The translations under genes and the position numbers were made by a program. Positions 25,242 to 33,676 of a stretch of DNA of 64,000 bases are shown piece after piece. A model generated the notes under the pieces. The model had not been told where the DNA came from, made no database searches, and worked only from the letters and a program-made list of their open reading frames with translations. The stretch covers positions 1-64,000 of the forward strand of contig CAZNIS010000016.1 of the NCBI GenBank assembly GCA_964573105.1, given 5' to 3'. The DNA is from CAKZSB01 sp964573105 (GTDB lineage Bacteria > Pseudomonadota > Gammaproteobacteria > Granulosicoccales > Granulosicoccaceae). Within the stretch, counting starts at the first letter, position 1; each line of letters begins with the position of its first letter.

Positions 25242-26459
25242 ATGACGGTATCACAACGCTACCGCGCTGATGCGCCTGCCGCACTGGGTGACATACGAGT
25301 GCTCGATTTGTCGCGCCTGGTATCGGGCAATGCGTTGACACACATGCTGGCAGATCACGGCGCTGAGGTTATCAAGGTTGAGCGGCCCGGGATAGGCGAT
25401 GATCTGCGCAACTGGAAAACAGCGGGGGTCAGCACACACTGGAAAGTTTACTGCAGGAACAAAAAGAGCATCACGCTGGATCTTCGGCAGGACAAGGGGC
25501 GCGAGCTGCTGCTAAAGCTTGTGGCCGGTGCCGATGTGCTGGTCGAAAATTTCAAGCCTGGCACACTTGAACGCTGGGGGCTGGGGCCGGATGAACTCCA
25601 CGCCCGCAACCCAAAGCTTGTACTGGTGCGAATCTCTGGCTGGGGGCAGACGGGTATTTACAGCCACAAGCCAGGATTTGGCAGCCTGGTGGAGGCTTTG
25701 TCGGGCTATGCCAGTATGAATGGCTATGGCGACCGCCCGCCGGTGCTGCCACCGCTGGCACTGGCCGATATGATTGCCGGGCAGTATGGTGCCTTTGCCA
25801 CACTGGTCGCGATACGCCACATCGAGCGCGGCGGTGGAGCGGGGCAGGTGATCGACTTGCCTCTGTTTGATCCGATCTTTTCGATCCTTGGGCCGACTGC
25901 GGCAAATTATCGTCTCACCGGTGAGGTGCCTGAGCGTATCGGATCATTGTCCGATCAGACGGCACCGCGCAACGTCTATCGCACTGCAGATGATCGATTT
26001 GTCGCGTTGTCCGCCTCGATGCAGCAGATGGCCGAGCGGCTGTTCGATACCATTGGCATGCCGGAACTGATCGCCGATGAACGCTTTGCTAACAATTCGT
26101 CGCGAGTAAAAAACAATGCTGCGCTGGATGAAATTATCTCGCAGTACATGCAGCGACACACACAGGATGAACTGCTGAAAACGTTTGAGGTAGCTGATGT
26201 CACCGTTGGCCCTGTGGCGGACGTGTCGCAATTAATGGATCATCCCTACATCAACGATCGGGCGATTATCGTCGATGTGCCCGATGACGATATTGGCGGT
26301 GGGTTGCCGATGCACAATGTGATACCCGGTATGTCGCAATCTCCCGCAGCTATTCGCACGCCCGCGCCAGCGCTGGGTGCACACAATCAGGCGATCTATG
26401 CTGAGCTTGGCATCGACAACGCAGATCTGCAGGCATTGGAACAGGACGGTGTTGTTTAG
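25242..26459 (+). CDS. CaiB/BaiF family CoA-transferase
   Basis: Class III CoA-transferase, 405 residues, moving CoA between carboxylic acids through an aspartyl-anhydride intermediate. The catalytic residue should be Asp176 (LALADMIAGQ). The N-terminal RVLDLSRLVSG and EVIKVERP segments and VENFKPGTLERWGL are hallmark stretches. The donor and acceptor acids are unknown; the neighbouring MaoC hydratase gene (divergent) and the OYE-type reductase gene (86 bases downstream, same strand) suggest breakdown of an unsaturated dicarboxylic or terpenoid-like acid. This is context inference only. Confidence 0.93.
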   Translation: MTVSQRYRADAPAALGDIRVLDLSRLVSGNALTHMLADHGAEVIKVERPGIGDDLRNWKTAGVSTHWKVYCRNKKSITLDLRQDKGRELLLKLVAGADVLVENFKPGTLERWGLGPDELHARNPKLVLVRISGWGQTGIYSHKPGFGSLVEALSGYASMNGYGDRPPVLPPLALADMIAGQYGAFATLVAIRHIERGGGAGQVIDLPLFDPIFSILGPTAANYRLTGEVPERIGSLSDQTAPRNVYRTADDRFVALSASMQQMAERLFDTIGMPELIADERFANNSSRVKNNAALDEIISQYMQRHTQDELLKTFEVADVTVGPVADVSQLMDHPYINDRAIIVDVPDDDIGGGLPMHNVIPGMSQSPAAIRTPAPALGAHNQAIYAELGIDNADLQALEQDGVV

Positions 26460-26545
26460 AATGACAGCGTATTGGCCTGACAGAATTAGCCAACAATCTT
26501 ACTTTTAACGTCCTTTGATCAAATAGCGGTACACAGGAGAAACCC

Positions 26546-27694
26546 ATGTCCACATTGTTCAGCCCGATCACCGTCCGCGGCGTGACCTTTCCGAATCGCG
26601 TGGTGGTGTCGCCTTTGTGCATGTACTCGGCTGACGACGGAATGGCGCAACCCTGGCACTTCGCCCATCTGAGCACCTTTGCACGTGGCAAGGCTGGACT
26701 GGTATTCGCAGAGGCCACCGCGATCGAGCCGGAGGGCAGAATTACACCGCGCTGTCTGGGAATCTGGAGTGATGCTCATGCAAAGGCGCTGGTGCCGATC
26801 ACCGATTTCATCAAATCTATGGGTTGTATGCCCGGTATACAGTTGGCACATGCCGGCCGCAAAGCCTCAACCGCACCACCGTTCCAGGGGGCGACACCGC
26901 TGGGGCCGGACCACCCTGAAGGCTGGCAGGTGGTGGCGCCCAGCGCCGAGGCAGTCGGCCCCAATTTCCAGGTGCCGAAGGAAATGAGCATCGCCGATAT
27001 CCACGCCATGACCGACAAGTTTGTCACCGCTGCCAGAAGATCAATCGACGCGGGCTTCGAGGTAATCGAGCTGCACGGCGCTCACGGCTATCTGATGCAC
27101 AGCTTTTTGTCGCCGATCTCGAACCTGCGGAAAGACGAATATGGCGGCGACCTTCAAGGGCGAATGCGCTTTCCACTCGAAGTGGCAGCCGCCGTTCGCA
27201 AGGAAGTGGGTGATGATATGCCGCTGTTCTTCAGAATATCCGCCGTCGATGGCCTTGAGGGCGGGTGGACGATGGATGATTCAGTGGCTCTGGCAAAGGC
27301 GCTGGGGGAGCACGGCATTGATGTGGTCGATTGTTCCTCTGGAGGGGTCAGTGGTGCACCGCGATTTAGAATCGATGACGATGGCAAGCCGCTGACCAGG
27401 AGCTCCGCACGCTTGCCCGGTTTTCAGGTGCCCTACGCTGAGCGCATCAGCAATGAGACCAGTCTTAAATCCATGGCCGTCGGCGTGATCATCGACGCTG
27501 ACCAGGCCGAACAAATCGCAAGCTCAGGCCAGGCAGACTTTGTCGCACTGGGGCGCGAGATTATGCACAACCCGTTCTGGCCATTGCATGCAGCAGAGAA
27601 ACTCGGTGCCGATCCTGATTTTAAAATGTGGCCGGATCAGTATGGCTGGGCAGTGGATCGTCGCTCGCAGATTCAGAAAATGAACAAGGCTTAG
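26546..27694 (+). CDS. NADH:flavin oxidoreductase, YqjM-type old yellow enzyme
   Basis: FMN-dependent ene-reductase of 382 residues. Cys25 in SPLCMYSADDG is the redox-tuning cysteine of the YqjM branch, and His177/His180 in LHGAHGYL bind the phenolic or enone oxygen. FLSPISNLRKDEYGG and the C-terminal VALGREIMHNPFWP complete the TIM barrel. It reduces activated carbon-carbon double bonds. A good AGGAGA lies eight bases before the ATG. It is last in the CaiB-OYE pair and is followed by the regulated promoter of the repeat protein. Confidence 0.94.
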   Translation: MSTLFSPITVRGVTFPNRVVVSPLCMYSADDGMAQPWHFAHLSTFARGKAGLVFAEATAIEPEGRITPRCLGIWSDAHAKALVPITDFIKSMGCMPGIQLAHAGRKASTAPPFQGATPLGPDHPEGWQVVAPSAEAVGPNFQVPKEMSIADIHAMTDKFVTAARRSIDAGFEVIELHGAHGYLMHSFLSPISNLRKDEYGGDLQGRMRFPLEVAAAVRKEVGDDMPLFFRISAVDGLEGGWTMDDSVALAKALGEHGIDVVDCSSGGVSGAPRFRIDDDGKPLTRSSARLPGFQVPYAERISNETSLKSMAVGVIIDADQAEQIASSGQADFVALGREIMHNPFWPLHAAEKLGADPDFKMWPDQYGWAVDRRSQIQKMNKA

Positions 27695-27868
27695 GCATCG
27701 TTCCTTTTGGTTCAAGCGACTCGTTAGGTTGTTCTTGTTCCAACGTGGCGTGCCGGGACTTCTCCGGTGCGTCAGATGCCTAAAAGAGTGTGCTTTCACC
27801 TACCCTTGCGACACTGGACCACAGAAGTCTAACGCTCGCACTTAGTCACAAACTGCTGTTTGGCTCAA

Positions 27869-27897
27869 TTGACAGGCAATATGTCATGACATAATAT
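27869..27897 (+). promoter_or_regulatory. Sigma70-type promoter of the repeat protein
   Basis: TTGACA (27869-27874), a perfect -35, is followed after 17 bases by TAATAT (27892-27897). CATAAT (27890-27895) at a 15-base spacing is an alternative -10. Transcription would begin near 27904, about 60 bases before the start codon. Confidence 0.7.
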
Positions 27898-27930
27898 TGT
27901 GTCATGACATTACCCGCACCAGCTGGTGCG
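27880..27930. promoter_or_regulatory. Twin palindromic operators and a third palindrome
   Basis: TGTCATGACA occurs twice (27882-27891 and 27900-27909), 18 bases from start to start; the first extends to a 14-bp perfect palindrome (27880-27893). One copy fills the promoter spacer up to the -10 and the other covers the expected transcription start. A third perfect 16-bp palindrome (CGCACCAGCTGGTGCG) lies at 27915-27930. The arrangement fits repression by a dimeric regulator, but no regulator gene is adjacent. Confidence 0.65.
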
Positions 27931-27962
27931 CCTTTCTACAAAGCTAAGCAGGTATTCGGTTT

Positions 27963-29924
27963 ATGAGTGATAAGTATCTGACTACTATTAGAAATCTGTC
28001 TGGATTGGCACCACTTTCTGCGATGTTTGTCTCGCTGGCGCTGGTGGCTGCCGCGCAAAAGGTCGGTGCGCAACAAGGCGCAGAGTGTCTGGAGTGCCAC
28101 ACCGGGCTGCCAGCCACGGCTGCCAACCTGATCCCGGAAGAGACGGAAGAGCAAATAGCCTCAGCCACGTGCGACTATTCGAGTGCGGACCTGTTTGACG
28201 GGTGGGGCTGGAATCCTGTGACGCGCGAGAGTTGCCCGCCACTTGAAGGGGGTGGAGAGACCACCGAGACATCCTCCAATTGCGACTACACCAATGCCGA
28301 TCTTTACGACGGTTGGGGCTGGGATCCGGTGGCGCGTCAAAGCTGCCCGCCACTTGAGAGCAGCGATCCGCACGCGCGCTTTCCGATTTGCAGTGCGACG
28401 TTTTACGATGCTGAGGGTGATGGCTTTGGCTGGGAGAACGAGGCAAGTTGTATCGTGACGTCAGACTCTACGCCGCCGCCGGTGTTTACCAATCAGCAGA
28501 CCGGCAATCAGGTGGATCTGGTGAGAGCCTACTGGGATGGCAATTCCGATCTTGCCGATCGAGTGGTTCAGTGCGATCTTTATTATTACGATAGTTACTC
28601 GATGACCTATCGCACTGAGGACTTTCCGTTCAGAGCCGGCGCCGGTATCAATAATCAGGTGTTTCCTGCATACCGTTTCCATCATCTGGCGCTGCCACCT
28701 GAATCACCGTTTGAGGGCTTCATCGCTGATGCGGCCTATGTCGATAACGGTGAGGTGCTTTCCACGCCACTGGCGGCACAACCTTTCTGGACCACCGATG
28801 ATGGGCGTTATATTGGTCCGACTGTTCTCCAGGATCCGTATCTTGAGCTGGTGACGCGCAACAGTGGTGCACAGGCAGTTCGCCTCTGGGTTAACAGCCG
28901 GCAGGATACCGCGCTTGATTTGCTGGATTCAGGAAATCGGGTGCGCCGCGACGGCTACTTTGAATGCTATGACATCAGCGGTCGCGATCTTCGGCCTACA
29001 GGAAGGCAGGGTGGTGGTACCAATAGTCCCAGAGTGCTGTCTGATCTGGTGGTCTCATCGGAAGGGCTGAGTGGACAAGCACAGCCTGAGGCAATACGCA
29101 ATCTTGATACGGGCAGCGATGTGTCCTTGCGCAAGGCTTTCTGGAATTACAATCAGGATCTGGGCGGCAGATCGTTCTCATGTGAATCGAACGTGTACCT
29201 TGAATGCGATGATTGCCCGACGAACTATATGCCGATAGAATTTTTCGAGTACAGCTTTGCCAAACACTTCACCAGTTCGGGCAACCGGATCCACTTTACC
29301 TCCGGTCCAGTGCTTGGACTTTTCAACGAATCATTCCTGGTAGAAAATGGCGTGGTACAACTATCCGATTATGCAATTGGCGGCATCTTTGGCTCGCCTT
29401 ACATCGAAGATACCTCGCAAGGTGTCAGGTTCTGGACTGACTCAGAATTCTATACAGAGTGTATTGGAATAAGTCCTACTGGTACTGAGCCTGCAGTGGT
29501 GAACAATAATCAGTGTGACTACAGCAGTGCCGATGCGCACGATGGGTGGGGCTGGAATTCGGTTACCCGAACCTCCTGCCCGCCAGTGTCTGAATCTTCG
29601 GGGACTGATCCGGTCGAGACAGAAGTTACCGATGGTTGTGACTACAGCAACGCCGGGCTCGATGGCTGGGGCTGGAATCCAGTAACCAGGACTTCGTGTG
29701 CACCGCTTACAAGTGGCACAGGAAATGTGCCGGAGAATACTGAATCGGATAACTGTGATTACAGCAGTGCCGGTTCAGATGGCTGGGGCTGGAATCCGGT
29801 AAGCCTGATGTCCTGTCCGCCACTGACGCAAACGCCAACGGCCGACAATTGTGACTACAGCAGTGCCGGCCCGGATGGCTGGGGATGGGATCCGGTGGCA
29901 AGATTGTCTTGCCCGCCTCGCTAG
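27963..29924 (+). CDS. Exported protein with CBM10-like Cys/Trp repeats, a CxxCH motif and a duplicated domain
   Basis: A 653-residue protein that I do not recognise as a whole. A signal peptide (cleavage near VGA, residues 34-36) is followed by a haem-type motif C42-L-E-C45-H46. Two repeats of the form C-D-Y-x-x-A, GWGW, P-V, S-C-P-P follow (70-94, 107-131), with a degenerate copy at 143-163 (GFGWENEASC). Then come two copies of an unknown domain about 203 residues apart (180-339 and 383-504), sharing T-G-x-x-V-x-L, A-[YF]-W, D-L and a Cys, and ending in V-R-[LF]-W and E-C. Four more repeats finish the chain (518-542, 559-582, 598-621, 630-653). The GWGW...SC core recalls CBM10 cellulose-binding modules, but the repeats are shorter. 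Surface or carbohydrate binding is an inference. Confidence 0.85.
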   Translation: MSDKYLTTIRNLSGLAPLSAMFVSLALVAAAQKVGAQQGAECLECHTGLPATAANLIPEETEEQIASATCDYSSADLFDGWGWNPVTRESCPPLEGGGETTETSSNCDYTNADLYDGWGWDPVARQSCPPLESSDPHARFPICSATFYDAEGDGFGWENEASCIVTSDSTPPPVFTNQQTGNQVDLVRAYWDGNSDLADRVVQCDLYYYDSYSMTYRTEDFPFRAGAGINNQVFPAYRFHHLALPPESPFEGFIADAAYVDNGEVLSTPLAAQPFWTTDDGRYIGPTVLQDPYLELVTRNSGAQAVRLWVNSRQDTALDLLDSGNRVRRDGYFECYDISGRDLRPTGRQGGGTNSPRVLSDLVVSSEGLSGQAQPEAIRNLDTGSDVSLRKAFWNYNQDLGGRSFSCESNVYLECDDCPTNYMPIEFFEYSFAKHFTSSGNRIHFTSGPVLGLFNESFLVENGVVQLSDYAIGGIFGSPYIEDTSQGVRFWTDSEFYTECIGISPTGTEPAVVNNNQCDYSSADAHDGWGWNSVTRTSCPPVSESSGTDPVETEVTDGCDYSNAGLDGWGWNPVTRTSCAPLTSGTGNVPENTESDNCDYSSAGSDGWGWNPVSLMSCPPLTQTPTADNCDYSSAGPDGWGWDPVARLSCPPR

Positions 29925-29935
29925 TGAATTAAGGT

Positions 29936-29965
29936 CTGTGCCCCGAATCCGGGGCACAGCTTTTT
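29936..29965 (+). terminator. Intrinsic terminator of the repeat protein
   Basis: Perfect 10-bp stem CTGTGCCCCG (29936-29945) with its complement (29950-29959), an AATC loop and a following CTTTTT. A strong Rho-independent terminator 12 bases after the stop codon. Confidence 0.93.
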
Positions 29966-30032
29966 CAGCCTGTTGTTTTAGGCCAACAGTGGCAAGAGTC
30001 TTTGCCTGCTTCTGATGTGGCTGTCGCTATTT

Positions 30033-31424
30033 TTAACTTGCTGTTTTAGTTTGTGCAGCATCCATCACTAACTCGCTTAGCGTCGGGTGCGGGTGGATCG
30101 TCAGCGCTATATCCTCTACAGCCGCTGCCATCTCGATAGCAACACAAATTTCAGCGATTAACTCTGACGCGTGCGGGCCGACGACGGTGGCACCCAATAG
30201 AATCCCTGAGTCGGCATCGGCGACCAGCTCGATAAAACCGTCGGTTTGATTCATTGTGGTGGCGCGACCGGAGGCCTTCATCGGCAAGCGCTGAGTGGCA
30301 CTGTCAATTCCCTGTTCCTTCGCTTCATAGACAGACAGGCCTGCCATGGCTATTTCGGGATCGGTAAATACGATCAATGGAATAGCTTGCGGTTCGAATG
30401 CGGTGTTTTTTCCGCACAGCGCGTCGACGGCGACAATCGCCTCGGCGCTGGCTTTGTGGGCCAGGGCAGGGCCGCTGGTGATGTCGCCGATGGCGGCGAT
30501 GTGGGTTTTTAGTCGTCTGTCGGCTGCTACGTTTAGCAAGCCCTGTTCGTTGAGTTTGACGCCGATGGTGTCGAGCCCGATTTGATCGGTATTGGGGCGT
30601 CTGCCGATCGCGATCAGCAGTTTTTCTGCAGCGATTTTGGTTGTTTTAGCGTCTGGGGTTGTCAGGGTTAGCTGACCATTAGTAAACGACTTTGCCTGGT
30701 GTGATAGCTTAAAATCGATGCCCAGATTGTCCATCGATTTTTGCAGTACTGGCGCAATGGTTTTAGGCATGGCGGGCAGGATTCTGTCCTGTGCCTCTAC
30801 CACGGTGACTTTGCAGCCTAGCTTCGCCAGCGCGCAACCCAGTTCCAGCCCAATATAGCCTGCGCCGATGATGGCGATGCTTTTGGGGATGGATTGCAGT
30901 GACAGTAGACCCTCGGCATCGAGTATGTCGTCGTCGAATTCAAAACCCGGTATTGTCAGTGCACGGGAACCGGTGGCAATGATGCAGTCGCGAAATTGTA
31001 CAAATCGGGCCTGGCCATTGCTGGTGGCGATCACGAGCGTTTTTTCGTCGGTAAACATGGCGTTGCCGGCGGCTGTTTCGACACCGGCTGCTTTCAATTT
31101 TTGTTTCACACCACCTGACAGCCGACTGATCACCGATGATTTGAACGTCTGCCACTGTGGCATATTGAAGCTTGCATCGGCGACTGACACGCCCATGCTG
31201 TCGCTGTGTCGGGATTGATGCAGGATTTGCGCGGCCTCAATCAGTGATTTGCTGGGTATGCAGCCGGCGTTCAGGCAGACGCCACCGATGCCATCCTCGC
31301 CGTGATTGTCGATCAGCAGAACTTTGCGGCCACACTTTGCCGCGTGCAGTGCGGCGGTGTAGCCACCCGGGCCCGCGCCAATGACGACAAAGTCTGCTGC
31401 TTCCGGTGCGTTGCCGACGACCAT
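30033..31424 (-). CDS. lpdA: Dihydrolipoyl dehydrogenase (E3)
   Basis: FAD enzyme that reoxidises dihydrolipoamide with NAD, 463 residues. The FAD motif GAGPGG is at 16-21, the redox disulfide is Cys50 and Cys55 (CLNAGCIPSK, with Ala where Val is commoner), the NAD motif GAGYIGLELG is mid-chain, and the catalytic HPHPTLSE stands near the C-terminus. It is the last gene of the E1a-E1b-E2-E3 operon, starting three bases past the E2 stop codon, so it is the dedicated E3 of this complex. The downstream end meets the terminator of the repeat protein from the other strand. Confidence 0.95.
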   Translation of the reverse strand: MVVGNAPEAADFVVIGAGPGGYTAALHAAKCGRKVLLIDNHGEDGIGGVCLNAGCIPSKSLIEAAQILHQSRHSDSMGVSVADASFNMPQWQTFKSSVISRLSGGVKQKLKAAGVETAAGNAMFTDEKTLVIATSNGQARFVQFRDCIIATGSRALTIPGFEFDDDILDAEGLLSLQSIPKSIAIIGAGYIGLELGCALAKLGCKVTVVEAQDRILPAMPKTIAPVLQKSMDNLGIDFKLSHQAKSFTNGQLTLTTPDAKTTKIAAEKLLIAIGRRPNTDQIGLDTIGVKLNEQGLLNVAADRRLKTHIAAIGDITSGPALAHKASAEAIVAVDALCGKNTAFEPQAIPLIVFTDPEIAMAGLSVYEAKEQGIDSATQRLPMKASGRATTMNQTDGFIELVADADSGILLGATVVGPHASELIAEICVAIEMAAAVEDIALTIHPHPTLSELVMDAAQTKTAS

Positions 31425-31427
31425 GAT

Positions 31428-32687
31428 CTACAAGTGTCCCAACAGTCTGACGGGATTGGCGAGCAGGCGTGTGAGTGTGGCGACAAATCCACCCAGGTGT
31501 TCGCCGTCGTTCAGTCGATGATCAGTTGAGATAGCGATTGGCAGTATCTTTCGTACTGCGGGCTGGCCGTCAATAGGCACTACTTTATCGTGGATGCGGC
31601 CAAAGCCTGCAATGGCCACTTCCGGCGGGCGTATGATCGGTGTACCCAAAGTGCCGCCGTAGCTGCCAAAATTCGAAATAGTAAAGGTGCCACCACGGAT
31701 CTGTTCGACTGTTACGCGTCGACGCCGCGCGAGATCGGCAAGCGATTCGATTTCGCTTGCAATCTGCTGTAGTGACTTCTTCTCCGCCTCGTGCACCACG
31801 GTGACAATAAGACCTTCAGGTGTGGCGGTGGCGATGCCGATGTTGCACTGGCCGTGATAGGTCACGGTTTCATCCTGCATCGACAAGGATGCGTTAAATC
31901 TGGGGTGCTCCTGTAGCGCGACCACGCAAGCTTTGACGAAGAAGGGCAGGAAGCTGATTCGCGTGCCCTGTGTTTCGAATTCGGCGTTGATCTGTTGCCG
32001 GGCGTGCACGAGCTGGCTGGCGTCGATCTCTTCGAAGGTGAAGATATGCGGGATATCACTCCACGCCTGCTGCATGTTGACGGCGATTTGCTTGCGCAGG
32101 CCGGTGAGTGGTTCGGTGACTGTGTCGCGAGTTTGCAGTGGCGGCGCGGCGCTGGATGGTGTTGTCGGTTGAGCCGGTGCATGATCGTTCTGGCTCGCGG
32201 TAGCCGTCGCGGATTGAGCCATATGGGCTTCCACGTCTGCACGGGTTATTTGCCCGCGCGAACCACTGCCGGTGATCAGCGTGAGATCGACTGCATGTTC
32301 GCGCGCGAATTTTCGCGTTGCAGGGCTTGCCAGCGTGCGATTGGGCGGGGCAGTTTGGGTGCTGGGTGTGGCAGCGACGGATGCGTTCGCTTGAACCTTT
32401 GGGTCAGGGGTTGGCTCGGATGTTGTCGTTGGCGCTGTGTTGTCGCTTGGCACCTCAAACGTGGCGAGAACATCGCCGACGCTGAGTGTGGCACCCGCGG
32501 CTGCACCGTGTGTGGTCAGCGTACCGGTAACCGGTGCTGGAATTTCAACCACCGCTTTATCAGTTTCGATCTCGACGATGATTTGATCGGCACTGACGCT
32601 ATCACCTTCGGCGACCAGCCACTGAACGATGGCGCCACCCTCAAGGCCTTCGCCGACATCGGGTAACAGAAAATTGTGTTTTGCCAT
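31428..32687 (-). CDS. Dihydrolipoamide acyltransferase (E2) of a 2-oxoacid dehydrogenase complex
   Basis: Core acyltransferase, 419 residues. It has one lipoyl domain (1-78, lipoyl Lys44 in ETDKAVVEIP), an Ala/Pro/Thr-rich linker, a small E1/E3-binding domain (LASPATRKFAREHAVDL onwards), a second linker, and the catalytic domain ending in the HRLNDGEHLG active site. One lipoyl domain and this start (MAKHNFLLPDVGEG) resemble branched-chain or broad 2-oxoacid E2 proteins more than E. coli AceF with three. The start at 32687 replaces a 39-codon extension that overlaps E1b. It lies 10 bases after the E1b stop. Confidence 0.93.
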   Translation of the reverse strand: MAKHNFLLPDVGEGLEGGAIVQWLVAEGDSVSADQIIVEIETDKAVVEIPAPVTGTLTTHGAAAGATLSVGDVLATFEVPSDNTAPTTTSEPTPDPKVQANASVAATPSTQTAPPNRTLASPATRKFAREHAVDLTLITGSGSRGQITRADVEAHMAQSATATASQNDHAPAQPTTPSSAAPPLQTRDTVTEPLTGLRKQIAVNMQQAWSDIPHIFTFEEIDASQLVHARQQINAEFETQGTRISFLPFFVKACVVALQEHPRFNASLSMQDETVTYHGQCNIGIATATPEGLIVTVVHEAEKKSLQQIASEIESLADLARRRRVTVEQIRGGTFTISNFGSYGGTLGTPIIRPPEVAIAGFGRIHDKVVPIDGQPAVRKILPIAISTDHRLNDGEHLGGFVATLTRLLANPVRLLGHL

Positions 32688-32697
32688 TGCAGGTAAC

Positions 32698-33675
32698 CTA
32701 GTCGACCAGGGCTTCGCGAACCGCGTGAACGACTCGGTCTGACGTCGGAATGTAGTAGCCTTCGATGCCGGGCGGTGGGTAGGGTGCATCTGGGGCAGTG
32801 ACACGGATCAAGGGTGCCTGCAATGAATAGAACGCCTGTTCCTGCAGTAGTGTGATGACTTCGGCACCAAAACCTGCCGCGGCTGGCGATTCGTGTACCA
32901 CCACGCAGCGTCCGGTTTTTTCCACCGCCGCAACCAGGCCCGCTTCATCCAGCGGCACGACAGTGCGAAGATCAACCACATGCGGATCGATGCCCTCTGC
33001 CACCAGTTGTTCAACCGCCTGCTCTACTACAGGTACGCTTGCACTCCAGGTTACGATGGTGACATCGGAGCCTTCGCGCATGGTGCGCAGTTGACCAAAT
33101 TCGATGGTGTAGTCCTCGTCCGGGACTTCGTCGGACACCAGGCGATAGCCGCGCAGCGGTTCCAGAAAAAGTACCGGGTCGGGATCGCGAATGGCGCTGG
33201 CGAGTAAACCCTTGGCATCGTAGGCGGTCGATGGCATGACGACTTTCATACCGGTGCTCTGGGCGTATTGCGCCTCCATGGAATCGCTGTGCAGTTCCGG
33301 TGTGCGCACATTGCCGCCAAACGGGGCGCGGATGGTGATTGGACAACTGTGCGACCCGCGGGTGCGAAAACGCGTGCGGGCGACCTGCTGACAAATCTGG
33401 TGAAAGGCGTTTTGCGAAAAGCCCAGAAACTGCATCTCGAATACCGGTACCAGGCCGGAGATTGCAAGCCCGACGGCGGAACCTGCGATCACGCTCTCAG
33501 CCAGTGGTGTGTCGATCACACGCTGCGCCCCGAATTGCTGGCGCAGACCGTCGGTGGCGCGGAATACACCACCCAGGTGGCCGACATCCTCACCCATCAG
33601 AATCACCCGCTCATCGCGCAGCATTTCCGCGCGCAGTGTTTCGCGGATGGCTTCGACCATCGTTAAACGTACCAC
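32698..33675 (-). CDS. 2-oxoacid dehydrogenase E1 component, beta subunit
   Basis: Beta subunit of the heterotetrameric TPP-dependent E1, 325 residues. Typical stretches are MVEAIRETLRAEM, GEDVGHLGGVF, DTPLAESVIAGSAVGLA and the C-terminal transketolase domain with VVDLRTVVPLD. It pairs with the alpha subunit, whose stop codon is one base away, so the two are translationally coupled. The sequence cannot decide firmly between pyruvate and branched-chain 2-oxoacids as substrate. Confidence 0.94.
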   Translation of the reverse strand: MVRLTMVEAIRETLRAEMLRDERVILMGEDVGHLGGVFRATDGLRQQFGAQRVIDTPLAESVIAGSAVGLAISGLVPVFEMQFLGFSQNAFHQICQQVARTRFRTRGSHSCPITIRAPFGGNVRTPELHSDSMEAQYAQSTGMKVVMPSTAYDAKGLLASAIRDPDPVLFLEPLRGYRLVSDEVPDEDYTIEFGQLRTMREGSDVTIVTWSASVPVVEQAVEQLVAEGIDPHVVDLRTVVPLDEAGLVAAVEKTGRCVVVHESPAAAGFGAEVITLLQEQAFYSLQAPLIRVTAPDAPYPPPGIEGYYIPTSDRVVHAVREALVD

Positions 33676-33676
33676 G

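Noticed and set aside
30390..30410. GGTTCGAAT resembling a tRNA T-loop
   Set aside because: It lies inside lpdA and no acceptor or anticodon stem can be built around it; no tRNA was found in the window.
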